Assembly: GCA_039707655.1 (NCBI GenBank)
Contig: CM077667.1
Span: 157,212,642-157,276,641, forward strand
DNA: 64,000 nt
Reading direction: 5' to 3'
DNA from: Elymus sibiricus
Lineage: Eukaryota > Streptophyta > Magnoliopsida > Poales > Poaceae
The notes below the pieces were generated by a model. That model saw only the letters and a program-made list of their open reading frames with translations, was not told where the DNA came from and ran no database searches. This document shows, in pieces, positions 23,094-33,642 of the stretch. The translations under genes and the position numbers were made by a program. The first letter of the stretch is position 1; each line of letters starts with the position of its first letter.

Positions 23094-24878
23094 TGTTGGG
23101 GAACTTTGCATGGGAAACAAAAAATTTCCTACGAACACCCAAGATCTATCTATGGAGATCAACAGCTACGAGAGGGAGAGTGGATCTACATACCCTTGTA
23201 GATCGCTAAGCGGGAAGCGTTAATAAACGCGGTTGATGTAGTCAAACGTCTTCGCGATCCAAATCGCAATCCGTCCCGCGATCCAATCACGATCCGTCCC
23301 GATCTAGCGCCGAACGGGCGACACCTCCGCGTTCAGCACACGTATAGCTCGATGACGTATCCGCCTCCTCGATCCAGCGAGCGAGGTCGGAGTAGTAGAT
23401 GAGTTCTCCGGCAACACGACGGCATGGTGGTGGTGGTAGTGGTGCTATCCCGACAGGGCTACGCCTAGCGCTACCGAAACCGCGAACGAAGGAGAAAACG
23501 ATCTAGGGAGAGAGAGGGGCGCCAAGGGCTTCGTGTGTGCTCTTGGGGCGCTCCCTCCACTCTATATATAGGTGGAGGAGCATGGAGATCAGCCCCTCCA
23601 AGCCCTAGGGCGCAGCCAAGGGGGAGGAGTTGGACTCCTAGTCCAATTCCATCCCTTTCCAGAAAAAAGTGGATTTTCCACCTCTCCCAAGCCACATGGG
23701 CCTTGAGGGACTTGTGCGCCTGGCACAATAAGGCCAGGGCACTTCCCCTCAGCCCATGCAAACCCTTGGGACGTGGTGGAACCCTTGGTTGACTTCTAGA
23801 CTCCTCCGGAAGTTTCCGGAACCTTCTAGAAGCTTCCCGGTACAATACCGGAAAAACCCAAAACTTTTCCGGTCGCCAAAATATGACTTCCCATATATAA
23901 ATCTTTACCTCCGGAACATTTCGGAACTCCATGTGACATACGGGATCTCATCCGGGACTCCGAACAACCTTCCGTCACCAACATACATAACTCAACAATA
24001 CCAAATTGTCACTGAACGTTAAGTGTGCAGACCCTGCAGGTTCGAGAATTATGTAGACATGACCGAGACAACTCTACGGTCAATAACCAATAGCAGGACC
24101 TAGATGCCCATATTGGTTCCTATATATTCTACGAAGATCTTTATCGGTCGAACCACGATGTCAAGGATTCAGACAATCTCGTATGCAGTTCCCTTTGTCC
24201 ATCGGTATGATACTTGCCCGAGATTCGATCGTCGGTATCTCCATACCTAGTTCAATCTCATTATTGGCAAGTCTCTTTACTCGTTCCGTAACACAAGATC
24301 CCGTGACTAACTCCTTAGTCACATTGCTTGCAAGCTTCTTGTGATGTTGTGTTACCGAGTGGGCCCAGAGATACCTCTTCGTCATACGAAGTGACAAATC
24401 CCAGTCTCGATCCATGCCAACTCAACAGACACCCTCGGAGATACCTGTAGAGCACCTTTATAGTCACCCAGTTTCGTTGTGACGTTTGATACACACAAGG
24501 CATTCCTCTGGTGTCCGGGAGTTGCATAATCTCATGGTCATAGGAACATATACTTGACATGGATAAAGCAGTAGCAATAAACTGACACGATCAGCTGCTA
24601 TGCTTACGGTTGGGTCTTGTCCATCACATCATTCTCCTAATGATGTGATCCCGTTATCAAATGACAACTCATTGTCTATGGTCAGGAAACCTTGACCATC
24701 TCTGATCAACGAGCTAGTCTAGTAGAGGCTTACTAGGGACACAGTGTTGTCTATGTATCCACACATGTATCTGAGTTTCTGATCAATACAATTCTAGCAT
24801 GGATAATAAACGATTATAATGAACAAGGAAATATGATAATAACCATTATATTATTGCCTCTAGGGCATATTTCCAATA
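23094..24878 (-). mobile_element. 5' LTR of Copia-A
   Basis: 1785 bp, same length as the 3' LTR. The outer end reads TATTGG instead of TGTTGG (T at 24877), a point change. The flank GCGGG at 24879 matches 6951-6955. Confidence 0.9.
23562..23570 (-). promoter_or_regulatory. TATA box in Copia-A 5' LTR
   Basis: TATATATAG on the minus strand, in the same place as in the 3' LTR and in Copia-0. Expected start of the element's RNA about 30 bp downstream. Confidence 0.55.
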
Positions 24879-24883
24879 GCGGG

Positions 24884-25978
24884 GACACCTCTACCCTCCG
24901 CGTGGGCTCCCTGGCTGGTGCGGGACGATCGGCCGCTGGAGGCACCGGGCTATGGCGGGCCTGACGGTGTGGCTTCAGGCGCTCGGCGATTCCGACGTCG
25001 TCAGGTGTCGGCTCGACGTCCTCCTGGCGCTTGGAGGTGGCGCGACGACTGCAGGTGCTCTGCTCCGATGGTTGTGTCGTGGCCAGATCTGGCGCGGGGG
25101 CTAGTGGCGGCGGTGTGTGCGTACTGCGACCTGGTCGGCGGCGGGCGGCGCGGCATGGCTTCTCTAAGGCTCCTCCTCGGCTGCTGGTAGTGGCTGCTCC
25201 AGCTCTCCACTCAATGGGCAGGCAGGGGTTGGTGGTCCGGCGCCGGTCCGAAACGACGACCATGGTGGGGGGACACAAAGGTGTCTGGTGGGGGGTTTGT
25301 CAGGAGGGATGGAGGGCTAGTGGTGGCCCTCCGTCGCCGGCAGGGGTGCCGATCATGGATTTGTCCCACTCCTACTCCTTCCTATCTCTCCGGCCTAGTG
25401 TTGCTTGGTCTCTGGTGTGCCGTTCTTCGGGATTGGGCGGTCGCTGGCGGCTGCACCGGTAGTTGGGGTGTCGGTAAGTCCAAAGCCGGTGCCTTGGTTG
25501 GTCGTGGAGTTGTCGGTTGGTAGGGCGGCGGCCCGGACGGTGGGAGGTGCGGCGTTTGTGGGCGGAGCATGCGTCTCAGGTGTGGGCGGGCAATCATGGC
25601 TACTCGGGTGGCGTGGTTGCGGGTGGTCGACGGAGCTAGGGTGTGATGGTGAGGTGTGAGCGACGAGGTACACCACTTGCCCAGTTATGCTGGCCGACGG
25701 TGGCGGCGACCGTTGCTGTCGTACCCTTCCTGAAGGCACCGTCGCGGCGTTCTCACTCCTCGTCTTGCTCCGGGTGAAAACCTGATCTTCGGGATCGGGC
25801 GGTGGCGGCTATCCTTGGGTGTTCCCTTCTTGGAGGCACCGTTTTGTCGTTGTCCGTCTCACGTCTCTGTTGTGTGGGGTGGTGTGTCGATGCCCGGCAC
25901 CTTTGTATCTTGCCTTGAGTGTGTGGTATGTGTTTGTATCGGCTCTCGGTTGTATTCGGTGTTGTTTGCTTTATAATA
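24884..25978 (+). other. GC-rich remnant, possibly LINE-derived
   Basis: Originally continuous with 6085-6955. G/C- and T/G-rich text with many stops in all plus frames. The end (TGTATCGGCTCTCGGTTGTATTC... then TTTATAATATA) resembles 3' untranslated ends of Triticeae LINEs that finish in TTATAATATAAAG, but there is no A tail because the AT-rich module begins there. The overlapping short frames on both strands are composition effects and no domain is recognisable. LINE origin is a guess from style. Confidence 0.4.
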
Positions 25979-27938
25979 TACTAGAAAAAAGGGCCCAAGT
26001 CGCAATGGAAAAAAATATAATCTTCAATGGCCATGACCATATTTTGTAGCATCACCGAGATACACTATCACTCTCAATTTCGCGTAATCATGTACATTTT
26101 TAAAAATCGCGCACACATTTGAAATCGTGAACATTTTTCAAATTCCTGAACACTTAAATTTTTTCAAACATTTTCTGAAATCAAGAATTTTTTGAATTCA
26201 TGAACATTTTATGATATTTGCAAACATTTCTTAAAATTGTGAATATTTTTAAACAATTTTATTGAATTGGCGAACATTTGTAGAATTAACGAAAATTTTC
26301 TTGAAAATTGGTGGAACATGTTTTTGAAATGCGCAAACATTTGTTTAATTTGACGAATTTATTTTTGATTTAAACAACATTTTTCGAAATGCATGATCAT
26401 TTTTTGAAATAATTAACATTTTATGAATGAATAAGCTATTTTGTAAGTCATGAACAGTTTTTAATTTTTTAGGATATTTTTCCATTCATGAACATTTTCC
26501 TAAATTCAAATTGTTTTCAATCTCATTAACATTTTTTATACAAGAACCATTAAAAACCTTACAAACACTTTTTTTTTACTTTCCGAACATTCGGTTTAAA
26601 TTTTTTTTCCCATTTTTTGAATAAGCACACATTTTATTACAGAACCGTGAATATTTTATAAATCCACAAACATTTATGATTTACTAATTTTTTTATTTCA
26701 GAGTGCACATCTTACAAAAATCTAAACTCTTTTCATGTCCCAAATTATTTAAAGTTTAAAAAACAGGCCGTGGGACATGGGCCCAGCCCAAATGGCGTGT
26801 TGCGTGTTCTTTCAGTATGCAGAGCGCAGTATAGGAGGTCCCTACATGGCCCGGCCGAGTGATGGGTTTTTTCTGCGTGAAACATTTTTTATCACTTATA
26901 GGTGGCATTGATGAGTAATATTTTGCAACTTTAGGGACAATCTACATGACATACCGTCAAAAACCAATATCCCCTTTATTATTATATTATTACTAGCAAA
27001 ACAACCCGTGTGTTGCTACGGGAGAAAAAAATTATAATCTTCAATGGTCATGATCATATTTGGCTGCATCATCAAGATATACCATCACTCTCATTTCCGT
27101 GAAACCGTGAACAATGTTTGAAAATTATGAAAAAAAATAACTCATGAACATATTTGAAATCATTAATGTTTTTCAAATTCGCGAACATTTTTACAGACTT
27201 TTGAACTTTTTCTGAAATGATGAACATTTTATACAATTTGTAAACATTTGTTTTAAATTGTGAGCATTTCTTAAACCATTTTTCTTGAATCAGCGAAAAT
27301 TTATAGAATCGGCGAACAAGTTTTACAATTCATGAACATTTTTTGAAATGCGTGATCATTTTTTGAATCAGTGATGATTTGAATCATTTAACTATTTTGT
27401 AAGTCACGAACAATTTTTGAATTTTTAGGATTTTCTTCAATTCATGAACTTTTTTTGAATTGGCAAAATTTTGTTCAATTTCATTAGCATTTTTTAATAC
27501 ACGGACTTTTAAAAATCATGATTTTTTTACTTCTTGAATATTTGTTTTAAAAATTGCGAACATTTTTTAGAAAATAGCGAATATTCTGTGAACCCAAAAC
27601 ATTTATGAGTTGTTGAACATTTTATTTCAAAATTATCATTTACTTTTTATATTTATAGAAGTTTTTTGAATTCTCAAATTATTTAAAGTAGAAAAAAACA
27701 AAGATGTAAAAAGAAAACAAAAAATAAAGGCTGCCCGGACTTGGGCCGGCCCGAACAGGAGCGCCATGTCTTCTCCCAGTGTGCAGAGCGCAATATAATA
27801 CATCTACTGCATGGTCCGGCCGAGGCGAGGATTCTCCGCTGTGAACTGTTATTTTCCATTACTGGTGGCATGATGGGTAATTATCGACAACTTTAAAGAT
27901 AATTTGAATGACGGACAACCAGAAACAGTCCCTTTTTC
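25979..27938 (+). repeat. Two tandem copies of a ~1-kb AT-rich module
   Basis: Copies begin with TACTAG at 25979 and 26991 (1012 bp apart). Both share an A-run then TATAATCTTCAATGG-CATGA-CATAT near the start. Both end in a GGC-CATGGCC-type stretch, a GTGCAGAGCGCA-TATA segment and a CAACTTTA-GA-AAT segment at the tail. Between these, words like GAACATTTTT and TTTGAAAT recur every ~25-35 bp. Copies are diverged (perhaps 70-75% by eye) and non-coding. I cannot assign them to a known family. Confidence 0.6.
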
Positions 27939-27943
27939 GTCAG

Positions 27944-28378
27944 ATTAACGGCGACTCGTGGCACTATGAGTACTTGCTCACAACATGGGACAAAGAGCAT
28001 AAATTTCAGTTTCATGAGGTTGAGGACTATCTTTTAATACTGACATCTGCTTGGATTGGCCACTGGGACACTGGAGGGCGTGGCCAGTACGAATCATATA
28101 CAAGGGCTGCTGCAAAGGTTGGTCAGCGAGCCTCGAGGGAGTCTGCTCCTGCATCGGTTCTACCTGCAGCTTCAGATTCGGGTGTCCAGCGTGAAGGATG
28201 TACATCACTAGTTATCATTGACAAACAGCCTGCAGGAGTACCACCTCTTCAGAAGAAGCAGAGGAACTCTGACTCACCTAAACCAAGAGATAAGAAGTTG
28301 CGGAATACCAGCTCACCAAACAAAGCACATATAGCATCAACGGCGGCCTCCCCGGTGGAGGACCGCCGAGCCCAATGA
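27944..28378 (+). pseudogene. LINE ORF1, C-terminal part
   Basis: Open to a TGA at 28376-28378. The visible ~145 residues are hydrophilic, with a lysine/serine-rich tail (KKQRNSDSPKPRDKKLRN). I see no CCHC knuckle or DUF4283 region, so the RNA-binding part is missing, upstream, or replaced. The first ~40 residues (HYEYLLTTWDKEHKFQF...) look different in composition and may not belong to ORF1. The stop overlaps the ORF2 start as ATGA. Confidence 0.5.
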
Positions 28379-29523
28379 GTCTAATTTGCTAGAACTGTTG
28401 TGGAGTTGGCAATGCCGCACGGTTCGAGAGTTCCGCGAGATTGCGGCAAAGTTTGCCCCTTCTATTTTCTGCACAGTTGAAACTCAGTTAAATAAAAGTA
28501 TAGTAGAAGGACTTGCTGGTTCTTTAGGCTTTGACAATGGCTATCAGGCTATGCAGTGCGTAGCTCAGGTAGAAGCGGTGGCATCGGTGTTTTCTGGAAT
28601 AATGATATAAAGCTGGTTTATTTGGGCTACTCTAAGTATCATGTCGATTTCTCAGTTCATGATCTAGGGCCAACAGAGTGGAGGCTCATGTGTGTATACG
28701 GAGAGGCTCAAACGCAGGAGAGGCACAAGACATGTGATACGTTGAAAGGGATGGCTTCAAACATCCCACTCCCATGGTTGTGTTTAGGAGATTTTAACGA
28801 GGTGCTTCGTGCGGATGAGCATAAGGGAGTAGGACAGCGCACTCCTACACAAATGCAAGGCTTCAGAGACATGGTGGATACATGCTCACTGACTGATTTT
28901 GGGTTCAATGTCAGCATCTGGACATATGAGAAGAAGGTCTCAGGAGGTTCTTATACAAGGGTCCAGCTGGACCGCGCCCTATGTTCAGCTGATTGGTTGG
29001 CACTGTGGCCGCATGCAACACTTTACCACCTCCATGCAGCAACGTCTGACCACAAGCCCATACAGCTGAAAATTGATCCTCATGACCCGATACAATGTGG
29101 CCTGCCACAGTTCAAATATGAACTCCTGTGGGAGACACATGAGCAGCTCAAACCAACGGTTGTTGGAGGATGGGATACTTCGATCATGGCATCCACAGTA
29201 CAAGCAGTGAAGGAAAAGTTGAAAGGTTTATCGGCTAGCCTTGCACGCTGGAACAAGGATTCCTTTGGGAGCGTTCGGAGAGAGATAAAAGAGATGAAGC
29301 TAAAGCTCGAGGAACTCCAAACTAATCCTTCCAGGGACGGGCGGACCCATGAGGAGTTGAAGATAGTCGAAAAATTAGTGGAATTGTATTATAGGGCGGA
29401 GATCATGTGGAGGCAACGGTTCCGGATCGAGTGTCTTGCGGCTAGTGATAAAAATACAAAATATTTTCACCAAAGAGCTAGTATGAGACGCCGATTTTTT
29501 TTATCAAACGTTTATCAAGGCTA
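28375..29523 (+). pseudogene. LINE ORF2, endonuclease domain
   Basis: The start ATG at 28375 is followed by a TAG five codons on and then by NCCGVGNA, the usual LINE endonuclease beginning. Frame changes occur near 28420 and 28555. The long frame 28556-29523 has WRLMCVYGEA, the LGDFNEV motif (Asp/Asn of the active site) and SDHKPI (Asp/His pair), then a helical connector rich in Lys/Glu (LARWNKDSFG; EIKEMKLKLEEL) and FHQRASMRRR. The enzyme would nick target DNA to prime reverse transcription. Stops and frameshifts make it inactive. Confidence 0.85.
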
Positions 29524-29597
29524 GATGGTGGTGTTACCTCTAAGCCAACCTAGATGGAGAGCCTTGGAAGGGAATTTTATGAAAACATTTTTCTTTA

Positions 29598-29870
29598 GAC
29601 TACCCACAATGGGGAGTAACATAGAGTAGTAACATGCATATGTTACTAGTCTAAATTACTACCTCTACAGTGGATAGTAACATAGGGGTAGTAACATTGA
29701 GACTTCATTTATTAGTTTATAGACTCATCTTGCCTTGGTATGCGTTATGTTACTCATAGTATATAAGTAACTAGCTAAGTTACTCAATTTCTCTCTCTTT
29801 TCATTAATTAGTTGCCACATCATATTTTTTTGCTTAGGTGACATCTATGTTACTCCCATTATGGATAGTC
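29598..29870. mobile_element. Tourist-type MITE (PIF/Harbinger), 273 bp
   Basis: Inverted ends GACTACCCACAATGGGGAGTAAC and the complement of GTTACTCCCATTATGGATAGTC, flanked by TTA (29595-29597 and 29871-29873), the 3-bp duplication typical of Tourist elements. It is AT-rich, has no open frame, and sits inside LINE ORF2 between the endonuclease connector and reverse transcriptase. Confidence 0.88.
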
Positions 29871-29879
29871 TTAGGAGTC

Positions 29880-30573
29880 CACAATATGGAACAAGTATTG
29901 GATCATGTGTCATTGAAGGTTAGTGCGGAGATGAATGCATCGCTATTGGAGCAATATACAGAAGAATAGGTTAAAAGAGCTTTGTTCCAAATGTTTTCAA
30001 CCAAGGCACCTGGACCGGACGGGTTTCCTTCCCACTTCTTTCAATGTCACTGGGACGTGTGTGGCAAACAGATCATGGTGGTTTTAAGAATTGTCAACGG
30101 GGAGGAGAGCGCTGAATCAATCAATGACACTATCCTGGTTCTTATACCAAAGGTAGCAAACCCCACCTCTTTGACACAATTTTGATCAATTAGTTTGGGA
30201 AATGTCCTCCATAAAATTGCATCAAAAGTTCTGGCTAACCGGCTCAAAGTTATTCTCCCTGATATTATTTATCAATAACAATCAGCGTTTGTTCCAAGCA
30301 GATTGATTGCAGATAGCATCATATCAGCATATGAGTGTCTACACTTTATGAAGAGGAATAGATCCAAGACCAACAATTATGCTGCTCTCAAGCTTGACAT
30401 GATGAAAGCTTATGACAGGTCCGAGTGGTAGTATCTAGTGGCAATTATGTTGAAGCTTGGTTTTCACCAACAATGCATCAGTGTGGTAATGAGGATGGTA
30501 AGATCAATTTCCTTCTTATTACTATTTAATGGCAAGAAGTTTGATGAGTTAAGACCTTACAGGGGGATTCGAC
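29880..30573 (+). pseudogene. LINE ORF2, reverse transcriptase N-terminal half
   Basis: Recognisable motifs in order: [51 protein letters not shown] and [10 protein letters not shown], which carries the first catalytic Asp. At least four in-frame stops interrupt it (for example near 29968, 30182, 30277 and 30429). The part with the second catalytic motif is displaced by Copia-B, which begins at 30574. Confidence 0.85.
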
Positions 30574-31868
30574 TATTGGAAATATGCCCTAGAGGCAATA
30601 ATAAATTGGTTATTATCATATTTCCTTATTCATGATAATCATTTAGTATCCATGCTAGAATTGTATTGATCGGAAATTCAGATACATGTGTGGATACATA
30701 AACAACACCGTGTCCCTAGTGAGCCTCTACTAGATTAGCTTGTTGATCAAAGATGATTAAGGTTTCCTAACCATATACATGAGTTTTCATGTGATAACGG
30801 GATGACATCATTAGTAGAATGATGTGATGGACAAGACCTAACCGCAAGCTTAGCATATGATCGTATCACTTAAGTTTATTGTTACCGCTTTGTTCATGTC
30901 AAGTGTTTGTTCCTAAGACCACGAGATCATGCAAATCCCTTACACCGGAGGAATACCTTGTGTGCTATCAAACGTCACTTCGTAACTGGGTGATCATAAA
31001 GGTGATCTACAGGTATCTTCGAGGGTGTTTGTTGGGTTGGCGTAAATCGAGATTGGGATTTGTCACTCCGTATGACGGAGACATGTCTCTAGGCCCTCTC
31101 GGTAATGCAACATCACAAGAAGCTTGCAAGCAATGTGACTAATGGGTTAGTCACGAGATCTTGTATTACATAACGAGTAAAGAGACTTGTCAGTAACGAT
31201 ATTGAACTAGGTATGGAGATACCGACGATCGAATCTCAGGCAAGTAACATACCGCTGGACAAAGGGAACTGCATACGGGATTGACTGAATCCTTGACATC
31301 ATGGTTCGACCGATAACGATCTTTGTGAAATATGTTGGAACAAATATGGGCTTCCATGTCCCGCTATTCGTTATTGATTGGAGAGGTGTCTCGCTCATGT
31401 CTACATGATTCTCGAACCCGTAGGGTTCGCACGCTTAATGTTCGGTGACGCTAGGGTACTATTGGAATGTATACGTTGGTGACCGAATGTTGTTCGGAGT
31501 CTCGGATGAGACCCCGGACGTGGCGAGGAGCTCCAGAATGGCCTGGAGGTAAATATTTATATATGGGAAAGTCATATTCGGGTTCCGAAAAGGTTTCGGG
31601 TTCTTCCAACAGTGTACCGGGAGTGCCAGGGGTCTCCAGGGGGTCCACCGAGAGGGTCCCACCTTCCCCGATGGCCACATGGGCTGATATGGGGGTGCAT
31701 CAGCCCCTAGTGGGCTGGGTACCACTCCCTCCCCAAGGCCCATGCGCCTAGGGTTGGGAGGGGGAAACCCTAAGGGGGCGCCCCTTGCCTTTGGGCCTAC
31801 TCCACCCCTAGGCTGTCGCCCCCTCCCTTGGTAGAAGGGCTAGGGACGGCGCCCCCTCCTCATTTCCC

Positions 31869-31878
31869 CTATTTATAG
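31869..31878 (+). promoter_or_regulatory. TATA-like box in Copia-B 5' LTR
   Basis: CTATTTATAG in GC-rich surroundings at the position of the TATATATA boxes of the sister LTRs. One base weaker than theirs. Confidence 0.45.
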
Positions 31879-32252
31879 TGGGGGTGAGGGAGGGTATCGG
31901 CACCCTCAAGCTGTGGCGTAGCCCTCCCTCTCTTCCTACTCCGATTTCTCCTTCGTCCTCGTTCTCGGTAGTGCTCGGCGAAACCCTGCCGGAACATCAC
32001 CACCACCATCGCCGCCACGCCGTCGTGCTGCCAGGGATCCCATCTATTGCTCCGCCCTCGGTTACTGGATCAAGGAGGCGGAGACGTCATCGAGCCGCAC
32101 GTGTGCTGAACGCGGAGGTGACGTCCGTTCAGCGTTGGATCAAATTGAATCGCTATTGGATCGTGAAGAGTACGACTACATCAACCTCGTAATATATGCT
32201 TCCGCTTAACTGTCTACGAGGGTACATAGACACACTCTCCCCTCTCGTTGCT

Positions 32253-32348
32253 ATGCATCTCCATAGATAGATCTGGGTGTTTGTAGGATTTTTTGTTTTG
32301 ATGCATCTCGATAGATAGATCTGGGTGTTCATAGGATTTTTTGTTTTG
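32253..32348 (+). repeat. 48-bp tandem duplication near the end of the Copia-B 5' LTR
   Basis: Two 48-bp units (32253-32300 and 32301-32348) begin ATGCATCTC-ATAGATAG and end TTTTTTGTTTTG, with a few mismatches. The Copia-A and Copia-0 LTRs have one copy. The matching part of the 3' LTR is displaced by element E. Confidence 0.85.
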
Positions 32349-32372
32349 ATTTCCATGCTTCGTTCCCAAACA

Positions 32373-33642
32373 TGGGCATCATGAGCTAGGTCTATGCGCA
32401 GATGATATGCACGAGTAGAACACAAAGTAGTTGTGGGTGTTGATGTTTAGATTTCTTATCTCCCTTGTCTTATTTGGATTCGATGGTATTGTGGGATGAA
32501 GCGGCTCAGACCAACTTTACTTGTCCTCGCACAAGAGACCGGTTCCACTGACTAGCATGCAACTTGTTTTGCATAAAGTGGCTGGCGGGTGTCTGTATCT
32601 CCCACTTTAGTTGAATCTGATTTGAGAAAGGCGGTCCTTGTAGAAGGTTAAAAGGCAACTTGATTATCACCGTTGTGGCTTTGTGTAGGTAAGAACGGTT
32701 CTTGCTAGTTGCCCATAGCAGCCACGTAAAATTTGCAGCAATAAAGTAGAGGACGTCTAACTTGTTTTTGCAGGGCATGTTGTGATGTGATATGGCCATG
32801 ACGCGATTTGATATATGTTGATGTATGAGATGATCATATTTTGTAATAGTTATCATGACTTGCATGTCGATGAGTACGGCAATCGGCGGGAGCCATAGGG
32901 TTGTCTTTAATTTATTGTTTAACCTGCATGTCAATCATTAAGCACCATGTAATTGCTTTACTTTATCGCTATGTGTTAGCAATAGTTGGCGAGACAACGA
33001 CGTGATGACACGTTGATGGAGATAATGATGATGGAGATCATGGTGTCATGCCGGTGGCGATGGAGATCATGCCGGTGCTTGGAGATGGAGATCAAAAGCA
33101 TAAAATGATGATGGCCATATCATGTCACTTATTGATTGCATGTGATGTTTATCTTTTCATGCATCTTATTTTGCTTAGGACGACAGTAGCTTTATAAGAT
33201 GATCCCTCACTTAATTTAAGGATAAAATATGTTCTCCCCTAGTATGCACCGTTGAAAAAGTTTGTCGTTTCGAAGCACCTCGTGATTATCGGGTGTGATA
33301 AACTCTTCGTTTGCGTACAACAGGTGTAAGCCAGTTCTGCACATGTAGAATACTTGGGTTAAACTTGACGAGCCTAGCATGTACATACATGTCCTCGAAA
33401 CATGGAAGACCCAAAGGTCAAACATGAGTCATATAGTAGATATGATCAACATGAAGATGTTCATCATTGAAACCACCTCATCTCACATGATGATCGGACT
33501 TGGGTTGGTGAATTTGGATCATGTAACACTTAGAAAACCCAAGGGATGTTGACTTAAGTGCGAGTTCATTAGTAATATGATTAACCAAACTAATTATCAT
33601 GAACTTAGTCTAAATTGTCTTTGCAAATTATGTTGTAGATCA
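32373..33642 (+). other. Copia-B primer site and untranslated leader
   Basis: TGGGCATCATGAGC follows the LTR directly, a one-base variant of the primer site of Copia-A. The rest aligns with the other leaders. No gene is seen. Confidence 0.7.

Larger units (their letters stand above)
6956..24878 (-). mobile_element. Copia-A: full-length BARE-1/Angela-type element split by CACTA-1
   Basis: Minus-strand order: 5' LTR (24878-23094), primer site, leader, gag, protease, integrase, [CACTA-1], integrase tail, reverse transcriptase remnant, polypurine tract, 3' LTR (8740-6956). Both LTRs are 1785 bp and the flanks carry a perfect 5-bp duplication GCGGG (6951-6955 and 24879-24883). Without CACTA-1 and one TAT the element is about 8.65 kb, the usual size of the family. 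LTRs differ at roughly 25 of the first ~390 positions by eye, and coding parts have stops and frameshifts, so it is an old, inactive copy. Confidence 0.92.
27939..30573 (+). mobile_element. LINE remnant, truncated by Copia-B
   Basis: Plus-strand order: tail of ORF1 (to 28378), ORF2 with apurinic endonuclease (28375-29523), a Tourist MITE, and reverse transcriptase (about 29880-30573). Copia-B enters the reverse transcriptase frame at 30574, just after RPYRGIR. The 3' half of the LINE should lie beyond Copia-B and element E, outside the window. The 5' limit is unclear: either at the end of the AT-rich module or further left in the GC-rich segments. Confidence 0.8.
30574..32372 (+). mobile_element. 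5' LTR of Copia-B
   Basis: 1799 bp from TATTGGAAATATGCCC (first bases drifted from TGTTGG) to CCCAAACA. Aligns with the reverse complement of the Copia-A LTRs. A TATA-like CTATTTATAG lies at about 31870-31878. Confidence 0.88.

Noticed and set aside
24814..25739. Overlapping frames of 80-154 codons in the GC-rich segment as a host gene
   Set aside because: Open frames occur on both strands without domains, and the segment has the text style of LINE untranslated regions.
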